Numbered from the stretch's first letter, positions 33,016 to 42,588 are shown. The stretch: DNA of 64,000 bases from WHSW01 sp963767475 (GCA_963767475.1 CAVYEI010000003.1:1054001-1118000); one strand, 5' to 3'. Notes: generated by a model not told the origin, from the letters alone. Numbers and translations: made by a program.

Positions 33016-33848
33016 GAAGCGCGGTCACGCTGGATCAGGGGACGATCGCCTACGCCGAGAGCGGCGCCGGCGACGGCCCGCCCGTCGTCTTCATCCACGG
33101 CGCCTTCGTCGACGGGAGCCTGTGGCGCAAGGTCGTGCCGGGCCTCGAGGGCTCGATGCGCTGCATCGTTCCCGACCTGCCGCTGGGCGCGCACCGCACG
33201 CCGATGAACGAGGGCGCCGACCTCACCCCGCCCGGGCTGGCAAAGCTGATCGCCGACTTCATCGCCGCGCTCGAGCTCGAGGACGTGACCCTGGTCGGCA
33301 ACGACACGGGCGGCGCAATCTGCCAGCTCGTCGTCACCCGCCATCCCGAGCGGATCAGCCGCCTCGTGCTCACCCCCTGTGACGCCTACGAGAACTTCCT
33401 CCCGCCGGCCTTTCGCTACCTGCAGCTGCTCGCCCGCCTCCCCGGTGGAGTGGGCGCGGTCGCACAATCGATGCGGGTCCCGGCGGTGCGCAGGACGCCA
33501 CTTGCCTTCGGCTGGCTCTCGAAGAGCCGGATCCCCGCCGACGTGCTGGCGAGCTGGACCGAGCCGATCATCCGCGAGCCCGGCGTGCGCGCCGACGCGC
33601 GCGAGGTCCTGCGCGGGATCGACAAGCGCTACACGCTCGAGGCGGCCGAGAGGCTGCGCGAGTTCGAAGGGCCGACGATGCTGGCCTGGGCGACCGAGGA
33701 TCGCTTCTTCAAGCCGAAGTTCGCCGAACGCCTCGCCGCCGACATCCCTGGCTCGCGCCTGGAGTGGGTCGAGGACTCACGCACGTTCGTCTCCGAGGAC
33801 CAGCCCGAGCGCCTGACCTCTCTGATCGGGGAGTTCGCGCGGGCTTGA
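33012..33848 (+). CDS. Alpha/beta hydrolase with Asp nucleophile and no catalytic His
   Basis: 278 residues. The alpha/beta hydrolase core is clear: VVFIHGAFVDGSLWRKVV (oxyanion His29-Gly30), IVPDLPLGAHRTPM and the nucleophile elbow LVGNDTGGAICQ with Asp98 instead of Ser. This resembles haloalkane dehalogenases and epoxide hydrolases. At the usual His position the sequence reads WVEDSRTFVSEDQPERL, with Thr258 where DxGHF would place His. Hydrolysis of a covalent ester intermediate would lack its base, so chemistry may differ. It is coupled to the SnoaL gene upstream and under likely TetR control. Confidence 0.8.
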   Translation: MRSAVTLDQGTIAYAESGAGDGPPVVFIHGAFVDGSLWRKVVPGLEGSMRCIVPDLPLGAHRTPMNEGADLTPPGLAKLIADFIAALELEDVTLVGNDTGGAICQLVVTRHPERISRLVLTPCDAYENFLPPAFRYLQLLARLPGGVGAVAQSMRVPAVRRTPLAFGWLSKSRIPADVLASWTEPIIREPGVRADAREVLRGIDKRYTLEAAERLREFEGPTMLAWATEDRFFKPKFAERLAADIPGSRLEWVEDSRTFVSEDQPERLTSLIGEFARA

Positions 33849-33857
33849 CCTGGGCCT

Positions 33858-33877
33858 CCGACCGCGGTTAGGGTCGG
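33858..33877 (+). terminator. Possible hairpin after the hydrolase gene
   Basis: CCGACC (33858-33863) pairs with GGTCGG (33872-33877) around an 8-nt loop. There is no T-run. Weak support as terminator of the TetR-controlled unit. Confidence 0.3.
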
Positions 33878-33905
33878 CAGATGGCATCCGGTGTGACCTA
33901 GCGTG

Positions 33906-35783
33906 ATGCCCGGGGGACGGCTGCTCACCTGCATCTTGGTAGCGGCGATCGGCCTGCTGGCCGCGCCCGCGATCGCCTCCGCCGTGCCGAACACGACGAT
34001 CGACGGCGGGCCGAGCGGATCGGTGTCCAGCACCTCCGCGACCTTCACCTTCTCTTCCACCGAGTCGCCATCCACGTTCGCGTGCGCGCTCGACGGCGCC
34101 GGCTTCGGGGCGTGCCCGGCGGGGTACACCGGCCTCGCCCAGGGCTCGCACACGTTCCAGGTCCGGGCGACGAGCGCGTCGGGGACCGACCCCACGCCCG
34201 CGTCGCGCACCTGGACCGTCGACACGGTCGCCCCCAACACGACGATCGACACCGGGCCGAGCGGATCGGTGTCGAGCACGTCGGCGGCATTCACCTTCTC
34301 TTCCAACGAGGCCTCTGTGACCTTCCAATGCGCCCTCGACGGCGCCTCGTTCGCGAGCTGCCCGGCCGGGTACACCGGGCTCAGCCAGGGCTCGCACACG
34401 TTCCAGGTCCGCGCCACCGATGCCGCCGGCAACACCGACGGGACGCCGGCGTCCCAAAGCTGGACGGTGGACACGGTCGCCCCCAACACGACGATCGACA
34501 CCGGGCCGAGCGGATCGGTGTCGAGCACGTCGGCGGCATTCACCTTCTCTTCCAACGAGGCTTCTGTGACCTTCCAATGCGCCCTCGATGGCGCCTCGTT
34601 CGCGAGCTGTCCGGCCGGGTACACCGGCCTCGCCCAAGGCTCGCACACGTTCCAGGTCCGGGCTCGGGATGCCGCCAACAACACCGACGCCAGCCCCGCC
34701 TCGCAGACCTGGATCGTCGACACGGCCGCGCCCAACACCTCGATCGACACCGGGCCGAGCGGATCGGTGTCGAGCACGTCGGCGGCATTCACCTTCTCTT
34801 CCAACGAGGCTTCTGTGACCTTCCAATGCGCCCTCGATGGCGCCTCGTTCGCGAGCTGCCCGGCCGGGTACACCGGCCTCGCCCAAGGCTCGCACACGTT
34901 CCAGGTCCGGGCTCGGGATGCCGCCAACAACACCGACGCCAGCCCCGCCTCGCAGACCTGGATCGTCGACACGGTCAATCCCGATACGACGATCGACACG
35001 GGCCCAATCGGGCCGACGAGCGACACCACCCCCACCTTCACCTTCAGCTCAGACGAGGCCTCGACCAGCTTCCAGTGCTCGCTCGACGCGGGATCGTTCG
35101 CGCCCTGCGGCTCGCCGCTGACGCTGACGACTCAAGGCGACGGCCCACACACGCTCGCCGTGCGGGCGATCGACGGCGCGGCCAACGTCGACCCGTCGCC
35201 GGTCAGCCGCAGCTACATCGTCGACACGGGGCCGCCGCAGACGTCGATCACCTCGGGACCCGGAGAGGGTGTGCCGACAAACGATCGGACCCCGGCGTTC
35301 GGGTTCACGGCCAGCGAGAGCGCCGGCTTCGAGTGCCAGATCGACGGCGGGGCGTTCGCGCCCTGCGCCAGCGGCGAGGAGCTCGAGCCGCTGGGCGACG
35401 GTCCCCACAGCTTCGCGGTGCGGGCGACGGACCTGGTCGGCAATCCCGACGGGTCGCCTGCCACCCGCGGCTTCGCCATCGACACCCGGCCGCCCGAAAC
35501 GTCGATCGAGCTTCGCCCGAAGGACCGGCTGCGAACCTCGAAGCGAAACGTGGTCGCCCAATTCGCGCTCGATGCGGACGAGCCCGGATCGGTCCTCGAG
35601 TGCTCCCTGGACGGGGCCGCGTTCGCGCCCTGCACGGCGGGGGCGGCGTTCAAGGTAAAGGCGAAGCGAGGCCGAGGCGCCCAGCACTCACTGGCCGTGG
35701 TCGCGGTCGACCTCGCCGGCAACCGGGATCCGAGCCCGGCGCTTGACAGCTTCCGGGCCGTGCGTGTAGCGCGCGGCGCCTAG
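33906..35783 (+). CDS. Secreted protein with seven Ig-like repeats
   Basis: 625 residues from ATG 33906 (GTG 33903 is also possible) with a signal peptide (residues 1 to about 25). The rest is seven tandem units of about 83 residues with the pattern P-(N/D/E)-T-(T/S)-I-(D/E), FxFS-(S/T)-(N/D)-E, F-x-C-x-(L/I)-D-(G/A), F-x-x-C, HxFxVRAxDxAGNxDxSPAS and a final VDT. Each unit has a Cys pair likely forming a disulfide. Units 2-4 are nearly identical in DNA. There is no membrane anchor or LPXTG signal at the C-terminus, so it may be released or bound non-covalently. Function unknown, perhaps adhesive. Confidence 0.8.
   Translation: MPGGRLLTCILVAAIGLLAAPAIASAVPNTTIDGGPSGSVSSTSATFTFSSTESPSTFACALDGAGFGACPAGYTGLAQGSHTFQVRATSASGTDPTPASRTWTVDTVAPNTTIDTGPSGSVSSTSAAFTFSSNEASVTFQCALDGASFASCPAGYTGLSQGSHTFQVRATDAAGNTDGTPASQSWTVDTVAPNTTIDTGPSGSVSSTSAAFTFSSNEASVTFQCALDGASFASCPAGYTGLAQGSHTFQVRARDAANNTDASPASQTWIVDTAAPNTSIDTGPSGSVSSTSAAFTFSSNEASVTFQCALDGASFASCPAGYTGLAQGSHTFQVRARDAANNTDASPASQTWIVDTVNPDTTIDTGPIGPTSDTTPTFTFSSDEASTSFQCSLDAGSFAPCGSPLTLTTQGDGPHTLAVRAIDGAANVDPSPVSRSYIVDTGPPQTSITSGPGEGVPTNDRTPAFGFTASESAGFECQIDGGAFAPCASGEELEPLGDGPHSFAVRATDLVGNPDGSPATRGFAIDTRPPETSIELRPKDRLRTSKRNVVAQFALDADEPGSVLECSLDGAAFAPCTAGAAFKVKAKRGRGAQHSLAVVAVDLAGNRDPSPALDSFRAVRVARGA
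34233..34973 (+). repeat. Three near-identical 249-bp tandem coding repeats
   Basis: Units 2, 3 and 4 of the Ig-repeat protein share long identical DNA stretches (for example the segments beginning at about 34247, 34496 and 34745), while units 1, 5, 6 and 7 have diverged. This indicates recent unequal recombination or gene conversion, or an assembly-sensitive region. Confidence 0.7.
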
Positions 35784-36094
35784 GCGCCCCAGAAGAACTT
35801 CAGCCGCTGGCCGCCGTTCTTCGGCCGCTTGCACTTGACCTTCAGGTCCTCCGGCCCGAGCTGCTTCTCGTTGCAGACCCAGTGCTTGTAGTCGTCCTCG
35901 TAGGCGGCGCTGGTGTACTCGTCGGCGAGGTTGCGACCCGCACGGCAGCTGGCGTTGGCGACCTTCAGGTTCGTCCACGGAGCGCCCATCGCGTTGACCT
36001 GGTCGCCGCAGGCGCGATCGAAGTTGCCGGCGGAGGCCGGCGCGGCAACGATCAGGAAGGCTGCGACGACGAGCGGCAGGGCAAGTTTCTTCAT
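35780..36094 (-). CDS. Small secreted hypothetical protein
   Basis: 104 residues with a signal peptide (residues 1-22, cleavage after ASA). The mature domain has four Cys (FDRACGDQ, NASCRAGRN, HWVCNEKQ and KVKCKRP), likely two disulfides, and aromatic residues between them (DEYTSAAYEDDYKHW). No family recognised. It has its own TAGGGT box with a 6-nt gap. It overlaps the 3' end of the Ig-repeat gene by 4 nt, convergently. Confidence 0.65.
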   Translation of the reverse strand: MKKLALPLVVAAFLIVAAPASAGNFDRACGDQVNAMGAPWTNLKVANASCRAGRNLADEYTSAAYEDDYKHWVCNEKQLGPEDLKVKCKRPKNGGQRLKFFWGA

Positions 36095-36100
36095 CGCGCC

Positions 36101-36106
36101 ACCCTA
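36101..36106 (-). promoter_or_regulatory. Leaderless -10 box (TAGGGT) for the small secreted protein
   Basis: Minus-strand TAGGGT followed by 6 nt and ATG 36094. No Shine-Dalgarno sequence lies in between. Confidence 0.5.
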
Positions 36107-36132
36107 TCTCCTGGCCCGGTTGCGGTCGCGGC

Positions 36133-37845
36133 TCAGACCTCTTGGTAGAGGGGCCCGTCGCCGCCCTCGGGCATCGTCAGGCGACCGCCCTTGGCGTTGA
36201 TCGCGCCGCACTGGACGCAGTTGGACGCGGTCACGTGCACGTCGACCTCGGCGGCGCCGCTCTCGAGCTGGTCGTCGGGGATCTCGTAGACCTGGGCTGG
36301 ACAGAGGTTGACCCAGGTCTTCGCCAGCTCGCGCGGCACGTGGGTCTGGATCTTGACGTGGTTGGGGGCGTCGTCGCGGGTCGCGTTGCCGGAGAGGAAG
36401 ACCGAGTCGAGCTTGTTGAAGGTGAGGTTGTTGTCGGGCTTCGGATAGTCCTTGTCGGCGCCGCCGTCGGCCATCGGCAGCTCGGTGTCGGGCTCGTACT
36501 TCCACTTGCCGCCCGGGAACAGACCCTTGGTGACCGTCATCGCGCTGGCGATCGCGCCGCCGACGAAGAACCCCTTCGAGAACGGCGCCCGCATGTTGCG
36601 CGACTCGAACAGGTCGTTGTCGATCTGCGACTTGCGCACCCGCTCGTCGTAGGCGTCGAGGTTGACCGAGTCCTTCTTCAGCGCCTCGAAGATCGCCTCG
36701 GCGGCGTAGATGCCGGCGTGCATCGAGTAGTGGATGCCCTTCAGCGTCGGCACGTTGACCATGCTCGCCGCGTCGCCGGCGATCGCCATCCCGGGCACAG
36801 CGAGGCTGCGCGGCATCGAGTAATAGCCGCCGGAGGGGATCGTCTTCGCGCCCCAGGCGACCCGCTTGCCGTTGTACAGCAGCTTGGCGACGAAGGGGTG
36901 CGTCTTCAGCTCCTGCAACAGGTCGTGGCAGGAGAGGGTCGAGTCGGTGTAGTCGAGCCCGATCACCAGCCCGATCGCGATCTTGTCCTCGCCCATCGGG
37001 TAGATGAAGCTGCCGCCGAACTCGTTCCACTTCGCCCGCTTGCGAAGCGGCCATCCCATCGTGTGGATCACCCGGTCGAGCGGCTTGCTGACCTCCCAGA
37101 CCTCCTTCACGCCGAGCTCCCAGCGCACCGGGAGGGTGCCGTGGAGGTCGAAGTAGTCGAGCGACGCCTGAGTCAGGTGGCCGAGGGTGCCCTCGGCGAG
37201 CACGGTCGCCTTCGCGATCACGTCGGAGCCGGGCTCGAAGTTGCCCAGCGGCTCGCCGTCCTTGCCCCGCCCGCGGTCGCCGGAGCGGATCCCGCGCACG
37301 ATCCGGTCCTCGACCAGGAGCCGGTCGGCGACCGTCTCGGTGAGGATGTAGGCGCCCTTCTCCTCCGCCTGCTCGGCCAGAAACCGCGACAGCTTGGCGA
37401 CCGAGATCACGTAGTTGCCGTGGTTGCGGAAGTTCGGCGGCATCGGCTTCAACGGCACGGCCGAGCTCTTGGTCAGCAGATAGACCGCGTCCTTGGTCAC
37501 CTCCTGGTAGGCGAAGGGCCAGTCCGACGGGTCGAGGTCCGGGAACAGCTCGAGCATCGCCGAGGGCACCATGTTGGCGCCGCTGAGCGTGTGCGCGCCG
37601 CAGGCCTTGCCCTTCTCGATCACCGCCACCGGCACCTCGCCGAGCTTCTCCATCAGCTCGGGCTCGTCGGCGAGCAGGTCGAGGAGCTTGTTCGCACAGG
37701 CGAGGCCGGCCGGCCCGCCGCCGACGATCGCGACGCCGACCTCGATCCGCTCGTCCTCGGGATCGGTCGGCGCGGCGATCAGCTCGTGCTCGTCGAACGA
37801 CGGCGGGTACTCATCAGGCACCACCGCCGGGCCCTTGACGGACAT
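36133..37845 (-). CDS. Electron transfer flavoprotein-quinone oxidoreductase
   Basis: 570 residues; membrane-associated flavoprotein that passes electrons from reduced ETF to quinone. FAD-binding VGVAIVGGGPAGLACANKLL (31-50) opens the protein, and GMAIAGDAASMVNVPTLKGI holds the second FAD motif. The C-terminal cluster domain should have four Cys for a 4Fe-4S centre: Cys515 (LCPAQVYE), Cys543 and Cys546 (NCVQCGAINAKGG) are present, but the fourth position is Ile549. It lies 7 nt after etfA in the order etfB-etfA-etfQO, one operon. In actinobacteria the acceptor is expected to be menaquinone (knowledge, not visible here). Confidence 0.93.
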   Translation of the reverse strand: MSVKGPAVVPDEYPPSFDEHELIAAPTDPEDERIEVGVAIVGGGPAGLACANKLLDLLADEPELMEKLGEVPVAVIEKGKACGAHTLSGANMVPSAMLELFPDLDPSDWPFAYQEVTKDAVYLLTKSSAVPLKPMPPNFRNHGNYVISVAKLSRFLAEQAEEKGAYILTETVADRLLVEDRIVRGIRSGDRGRGKDGEPLGNFEPGSDVIAKATVLAEGTLGHLTQASLDYFDLHGTLPVRWELGVKEVWEVSKPLDRVIHTMGWPLRKRAKWNEFGGSFIYPMGEDKIAIGLVIGLDYTDSTLSCHDLLQELKTHPFVAKLLYNGKRVAWGAKTIPSGGYYSMPRSLAVPGMAIAGDAASMVNVPTLKGIHYSMHAGIYAAEAIFEALKKDSVNLDAYDERVRKSQIDNDLFESRNMRAPFSKGFFVGGAIASAMTVTKGLFPGGKWKYEPDTELPMADGGADKDYPKPDNNLTFNKLDSVFLSGNATRDDAPNHVKIQTHVPRELAKTWVNLCPAQVYEIPDDQLESGAAEVDVHVTASNCVQCGAINAKGGRLTMPEGGDGPLYQEV

Positions 37846-37852
37846 CTCGGCC

Positions 37853-38830
37853 TCAGCCGCCCTTCTTGGCCTTCAGGGCCTCGGTCAGCTTGGGGATGAT
37901 CTTGTGCAGGTCACCGACCACGCCGAGGTCGCAGAACTCGAATATCGGCGCGTTCGGGTCCTTGTTGATCGCGAGGATGTTCTCGGAGCTCTGCATCCCG
38001 ACCTTGTGCTGGATCGCGCCCGAGATCCCGGCGGCCAGGTAGAGCTTCGGCGCCACCGTCTTGCCGGTCTGGCCGATCTGCGCCGCGTACGGATACCAGC
38101 CGGCGTCGACGACCGCGCGGGTGGCGGCGACGGCGCCGCCCATCGCGTCGGCGAGATCCTCGGCGAGCTTGAAGTTGTCCTTCTCGCCCAGCCCGCGACC
38201 GCCGCCGACGAGGATGTCGGCGTCCTCGATGTTGACGTCGGCACCGCGCTGCTCACCGCGCTGGCGCATGCGCGCCTTGGTCGACCACTCCGAGAGCTCG
38301 ACCTCGACGTCGACCACCTCGGCCTGGCCGCCGCTGCCGTCGTTCATGTCGAAGGCGTTGAGCCGGCTGATGATGATCCCGGGCTCGCCGACGTAGCCGA
38401 CGTCGACGATCGCCGAGTCCTGGAGCACGGGGCGCTCGGAGACGAGCTTGCCGTCGGCGACCTTGACCGCGGTCACCTCCATCGTCACGCCGGCGTTCAG
38501 GCGCGCGGTGAGGCCGGCGCCGATCTCGAACCCGAGCAGGCCGCCGCCGAAGAGCGCGTAGGAGAAGCCCTCGTCACCGATCACCTTCGCCATCACGTCG
38601 ACGATCGGCTGGGCCAGGCCCTCGGGGGCCGACTTGGCGCGGAAGACGCGCTTGGCGCCGTATGCGCCCAGCCCGGCCGCCGCATCGTCGGCGACCTCAC
38701 CGACGACGACCGCCGCCGCCTCGGTGCCGAGCTCGTCGGCGAGCTTGGCCGCCTCGGAGATCGCCCCGAGCGAGTTCTTGTTGAAGTTGCCCTCGTCGTC
38801 GTGGAGGGCGTAAACGAGAATCCCACCCAT
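37853..38830 (-). CDS. etfA: Electron transfer flavoprotein alpha subunit
   Basis: 325 residues. The N-terminal domain begins ILVYALHDDEGNFNKNSLGA and the C-terminal FAD domain has ADILVGGGRGLGEKDNFKLA, GQTGKTVAPKLYLAAGISGA and IQHKVGMQSSENILAINKDP, the ETF alpha signature around the FAD ribityl chain. With EtfB it collects electrons from acyl-CoA dehydrogenases. The etfB stop and etfA start are adjacent. Confidence 0.96.
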   Translation of the reverse strand: MGGILVYALHDDEGNFNKNSLGAISEAAKLADELGTEAAAVVVGEVADDAAAGLGAYGAKRVFRAKSAPEGLAQPIVDVMAKVIGDEGFSYALFGGGLLGFEIGAGLTARLNAGVTMEVTAVKVADGKLVSERPVLQDSAIVDVGYVGEPGIIISRLNAFDMNDGSGGQAEVVDVEVELSEWSTKARMRQRGEQRGADVNIEDADILVGGGRGLGEKDNFKLAEDLADAMGGAVAATRAVVDAGWYPYAAQIGQTGKTVAPKLYLAAGISGAIQHKVGMQSSENILAINKDPNAPIFEFCDLGVVGDLHKIIPKLTEALKAKKGG

Positions 38831-39622
38831 CTAGATCAGCTTCCTTTCGTCCAGCCAGGCGACGATCTTCTCGACCGTCTCGTTGGTGTCCTCGTCCTCG
38901 ATGATCTCGCCGGCCTCCTTGGGAGGCGGCGGGTTGATCTCCAGGACCTGAGTCTTCGAGCCGCCCTCGCCGACCTCGCCGGCGTCGATGCCGACGTCGC
39001 CGGTGGCCTTGGTGTCGAGCGGCTTCTTCTTCGCACCCATGATCGCCTTCAGGCTCGGGTAGCGGGGCTCGTTGATCGCGTCACCGACCGAGATCACGGC
39101 CGGCAGGTCGATCTCGACCGTGTCGTAGCCGTACTCGGCCTGGCGCTCGCAGACGAGCTTTCCGTCCTCGATCTCGATCTTGATCACCTGAGTCAGCGAC
39201 GGCATCTTCAGGTGGTCGGCGACCACGGCGCCGATCGTGTAGCACTCGCCGTCGTCGGACTGCTGACCGAGCAGGACGAGATCGGGCTGTTCGGACTCGA
39301 GCACCTTGGCGAGCGCGTAACCGGTGGCGCAGACGTCGGAGCCCTCGAGCGCCGCATCGGTCAGGTGGACCGAGCGGTCGGCGCCCAGCGCGACCGCCTT
39401 GTGCAGCGCGCGCGAGGCCGTCTCCGGCCCCATGGTCACGGCGACGATCTCTTCGACCTCGGCACCTTCGCCCTCGCGAATCTGCATCGCGGCTTCGATG
39501 CCGTGTGTATCGAACGGGTTGAGGTTCTTTTCGCCGGAACGGTCGAGCCGCTTCGTGCCCGGATCGATCCGCTTTTGCACAGCGGCGTCCGGGACCTCCT
39601 TGACGAGACAGCAAATCTTCAA
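38831..39622 (-). CDS. etfB: Electron transfer flavoprotein beta subunit
   Basis: 263 residues beginning at TTG 39622 (MKICCLVKEVPDAAV), chosen because AAGGAGG lies 8 nt upstream. The AMP-binding domain contains VLLGQQSDDGECYTIGAVVA, a typical ETF beta region, and LPAVISVGDAINEPRYPSLKAIMGAKKK (in part PRYPSLKAIMGAKKK), the ETF beta signature with the loop recognised by acyl-CoA dehydrogenases. It is the first gene of etfB-etfA-etfQO. An 18-bp palindrome 44 nt upstream is a likely operator. Confidence 0.96.
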   Translation of the reverse strand: MKICCLVKEVPDAAVQKRIDPGTKRLDRSGEKNLNPFDTHGIEAAMQIREGEGAEVEEIVAVTMGPETASRALHKAVALGADRSVHLTDAALEGSDVCATGYALAKVLESEQPDLVLLGQQSDDGECYTIGAVVADHLKMPSLTQVIKIEIEDGKLVCERQAEYGYDTVEIDLPAVISVGDAINEPRYPSLKAIMGAKKKPLDTKATGDVGIDAGEVGEGGSKTQVLEINPPPPKEAGEIIEDEDTNETVEKIVAWLDERKLI

Positions 39623-39665
39623 GTCGGGGTCCTCCTTCAGGGATGAGCGGCGGGCATATTACCGA

Positions 39666-39683
39666 ATTGACTGACGAGTCAAT
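39666..39683. promoter_or_regulatory. FadR/TetR-type palindromic operator upstream of etfB
   Basis: ATTGACTGACGAGTCAAT: 7-bp perfect arms (39666-39672 and 39677-39683) around a 4-nt centre. It lies 44-61 nt before the etfB start. The symmetry and the TGA-TCA outer pattern resemble sites of acyl-CoA-responsive TetR regulators such as Bacillus FadR, which controls etfBA there. Confidence 0.55.
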
Positions 39684-39722
39684 CAGGTACCCGCTCGGGG
39701 TCTTGGCAAGCGTCCTGGCGCC

Positions 39723-40130
39723 TCACGCCCGCTGGGCGACGGCGCCCTCGATGAACTCGACGATCTCGTCGGTCGAGGATCCGGGCGTGAACACCTCGGC
39801 GACACCCAGCGCCTTGAGCTCCTCGACGTCGTCAGCCGGGATCGTGCCGCCAACCGTGACGACGACGTCGTCGACACCCTGCTCGGAGAGCAGCTTCAGC
39901 ACCTTCGGCACCAGGGTCATGTGGGCGCCGGAGAGGATCGAGAGGCCGATCGCGTCGGCGTCCTCCTGAACCACGGTGGCGGCGATCTGCTCCGGCGTCT
40001 GATGCAGGCCGGTGTAGATCACCTCCATGCCCGCGTCGCGCAGCGCACGAGCGATGATCTTCGCCCCCCTGTCATGGCCGTCGAGGCCCGGCTTGGCGAC
40101 GACGACGCGGATCTTTCGGCTTTCGCTCAT
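39723..40130 (-). CDS. icmB: B12-binding subunit of isobutyryl-CoA mutase-type enzyme
   Basis: 135 residues; the cobalamin-binding domain of acyl-CoA mutases as a separate polypeptide. The base-off/His-on motif DxHxxG is GLDGHDRG (Asp17, His19, Gly22). It is followed by GLSILSGAHMTLVPKV and the GG motif VVTVGGTIPADD, all of which wrap the corrin nucleotide tail. It pairs with the large subunit at 40923, and length and split agree with IcmB of Streptomyces (136 residues). The two genes are separated by a response regulator and a small membrane protein gene. A TACGCT box precedes it. Confidence 0.9.
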   Translation of the reverse strand: MSESRKIRVVVAKPGLDGHDRGAKIIARALRDAGMEVIYTGLHQTPEQIAATVVQEDADAIGLSILSGAHMTLVPKVLKLLSEQGVDDVVVTVGGTIPADDVEELKALGVAEVFTPGSSTDEIVEFIEGAVAQRA

Positions 40131-40139
40131 CGGCCGCGG

Positions 40140-40145
40140 AGCGTA
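40140..40145 (-). promoter_or_regulatory. Leaderless -10 box (TACGCT) for the B12-binding subunit
   Basis: Minus-strand TACGCT followed by 9 nt and ATG 40130. The same hexamer at the same distance precedes the next gene upstream. Confidence 0.4.
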
Positions 40146-40151
40146 GACGAG

Positions 40152-40532
40152 CTAGCGCTTTTCCAGGGCCACGATCCGCTCGAGCAGCTCGGCGGGCGAA
40201 AACGGCTTCTTGATGTAGTCGTCGGCGCCGACGGCAAAGCCACGCTCGACGGCGGCCTCCTGGACACTCGCGGTGAGCAAGACGATCGCGACCCCGGCGA
40301 GCTCCTCGGAGGCACGCATGCGCTCGGTGAGCTCGTAGCCGTCGAGCCCCGGCATCATCACGTCGATCACGCAGATGTCGGGGCGCCGATCGAGCGCCAG
40401 CTTCAACGCCTCCTCACCGTCGCCCGCGGTGATCACCTCGTAGCCGGCGCGTTCGAGCCGAAAGACGACGAGCTCGCGCACGTCCTCGTCATCGTCGGCC
40501 ACGAGAATCAGCTTCTCACCCCCGTCGCTCAT
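40152..40532 (-). CDS. Single-domain response regulator
   Basis: 126 residues; a CheY-like receiver with no output domain. Acidic pocket DDD at 13-15, phospho-acceptor Asp57 (PDICVIDVMMPGLDG), switch Thr87 (LLTAS) and Lys109 (IKKPFSPAEL). The whole length is receiver, so the output must be protein-protein contact. No histidine kinase lies nearby. It sits between the two mutase subunit genes on the same strand with its own TACGCT box. A functional link to the mutase is unproven. Confidence 0.92.
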   Translation of the reverse strand: MSDGGEKLILVADDDEDVRELVVFRLERAGYEVITAGDGEEALKLALDRRPDICVIDVMMPGLDGYELTERMRASEELAGVAIVLLTASVQEAAVERGFAVGADDYIKKPFSPAELLERIVALEKR

Positions 40533-40541
40533 GCGAGCGGG

Positions 40542-40547
40542 AGCGTA
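40542..40547 (-). promoter_or_regulatory. Leaderless -10 box (TACGCT) for the response regulator
   Basis: Minus-strand TACGCT followed by 9 nt and ATG 40532, identical in sequence and spacing to the box of the next gene downstream. Confidence 0.4.
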
Positions 40548-40568
40548 ACCGAGGCCGCGGAGCCGTTA

Positions 40569-40880
40569 CTAGCTGCCGAAGCCGGTGAGCGAGCCCGTGA
40601 GGCCAAGAACGATGATCAGGATCGAGACAAAGACCAGGAGCCCGGCGAGCGCCATGAACGCCGGGCGCATCCCCTCTCGGGTGTCGTCGATCCGGTGAAC
40701 CTCATCGGCGGCGACGACGACCGGCTCGCCACCGCTGCCGCCCAGGTGCTCCTCCTCGGCCCGCAGCCTGGCGGCCGCCTCGGCGCTGGCGCGGTCCGGG
40801 TGGTTGGTCAGCGCGACGCCCTCGTCCTCGCGGACGACGTCCCAGCCGTCAACCTCGTTTGGCATCACCTTCAGCGCCAT
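40569..40880 (-). CDS. Small membrane protein with DUF2188-like N-terminus
   Basis: 103 residues from ATG 40880. The N-terminal 45 residues (VMPNEVDGWDVVREDEGVAL then NHPDRASAEAAAR) match the short DUF2188 beta-hairpin-helix pattern found in many bacteria. Then comes a charged linker and one transmembrane helix (about 78-98). DUF2188 has no known role to me. It lies between the mutase large subunit and the response regulator, same strand. Confidence 0.65.
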   Translation of the reverse strand: MALKVMPNEVDGWDVVREDEGVALTNHPDRASAEAAARLRAEEEHLGGSGGEPVVVAADEVHRIDDTREGMRPAFMALAGLLVFVSILIIVLGLTGSLTGFGS

Positions 40881-40922
40881 GCTGAGTAAATACCCGGCAC
40901 CGGGGCTCAAAAACGCCCCGGC

Positions 40923-42581
<1,659 letters not shown>

Positions 42582-42588
42582 CTTGGGA

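Noticed and set aside
34233..34973. Possible CRISPR-like or satellite array
   Set aside because: The repeats are 249 bp, contiguous and in frame within a secreted protein; there are no short repeats with unique spacers.
33629..35041. 470-codon minus-strand ORF with repeated units opposite the Ig-repeat gene
   Set aside because: Its repeats are only the reverse reading of the true repeats. The plus strand has a signal peptide and family-like Ig units; the minus frame has neither.
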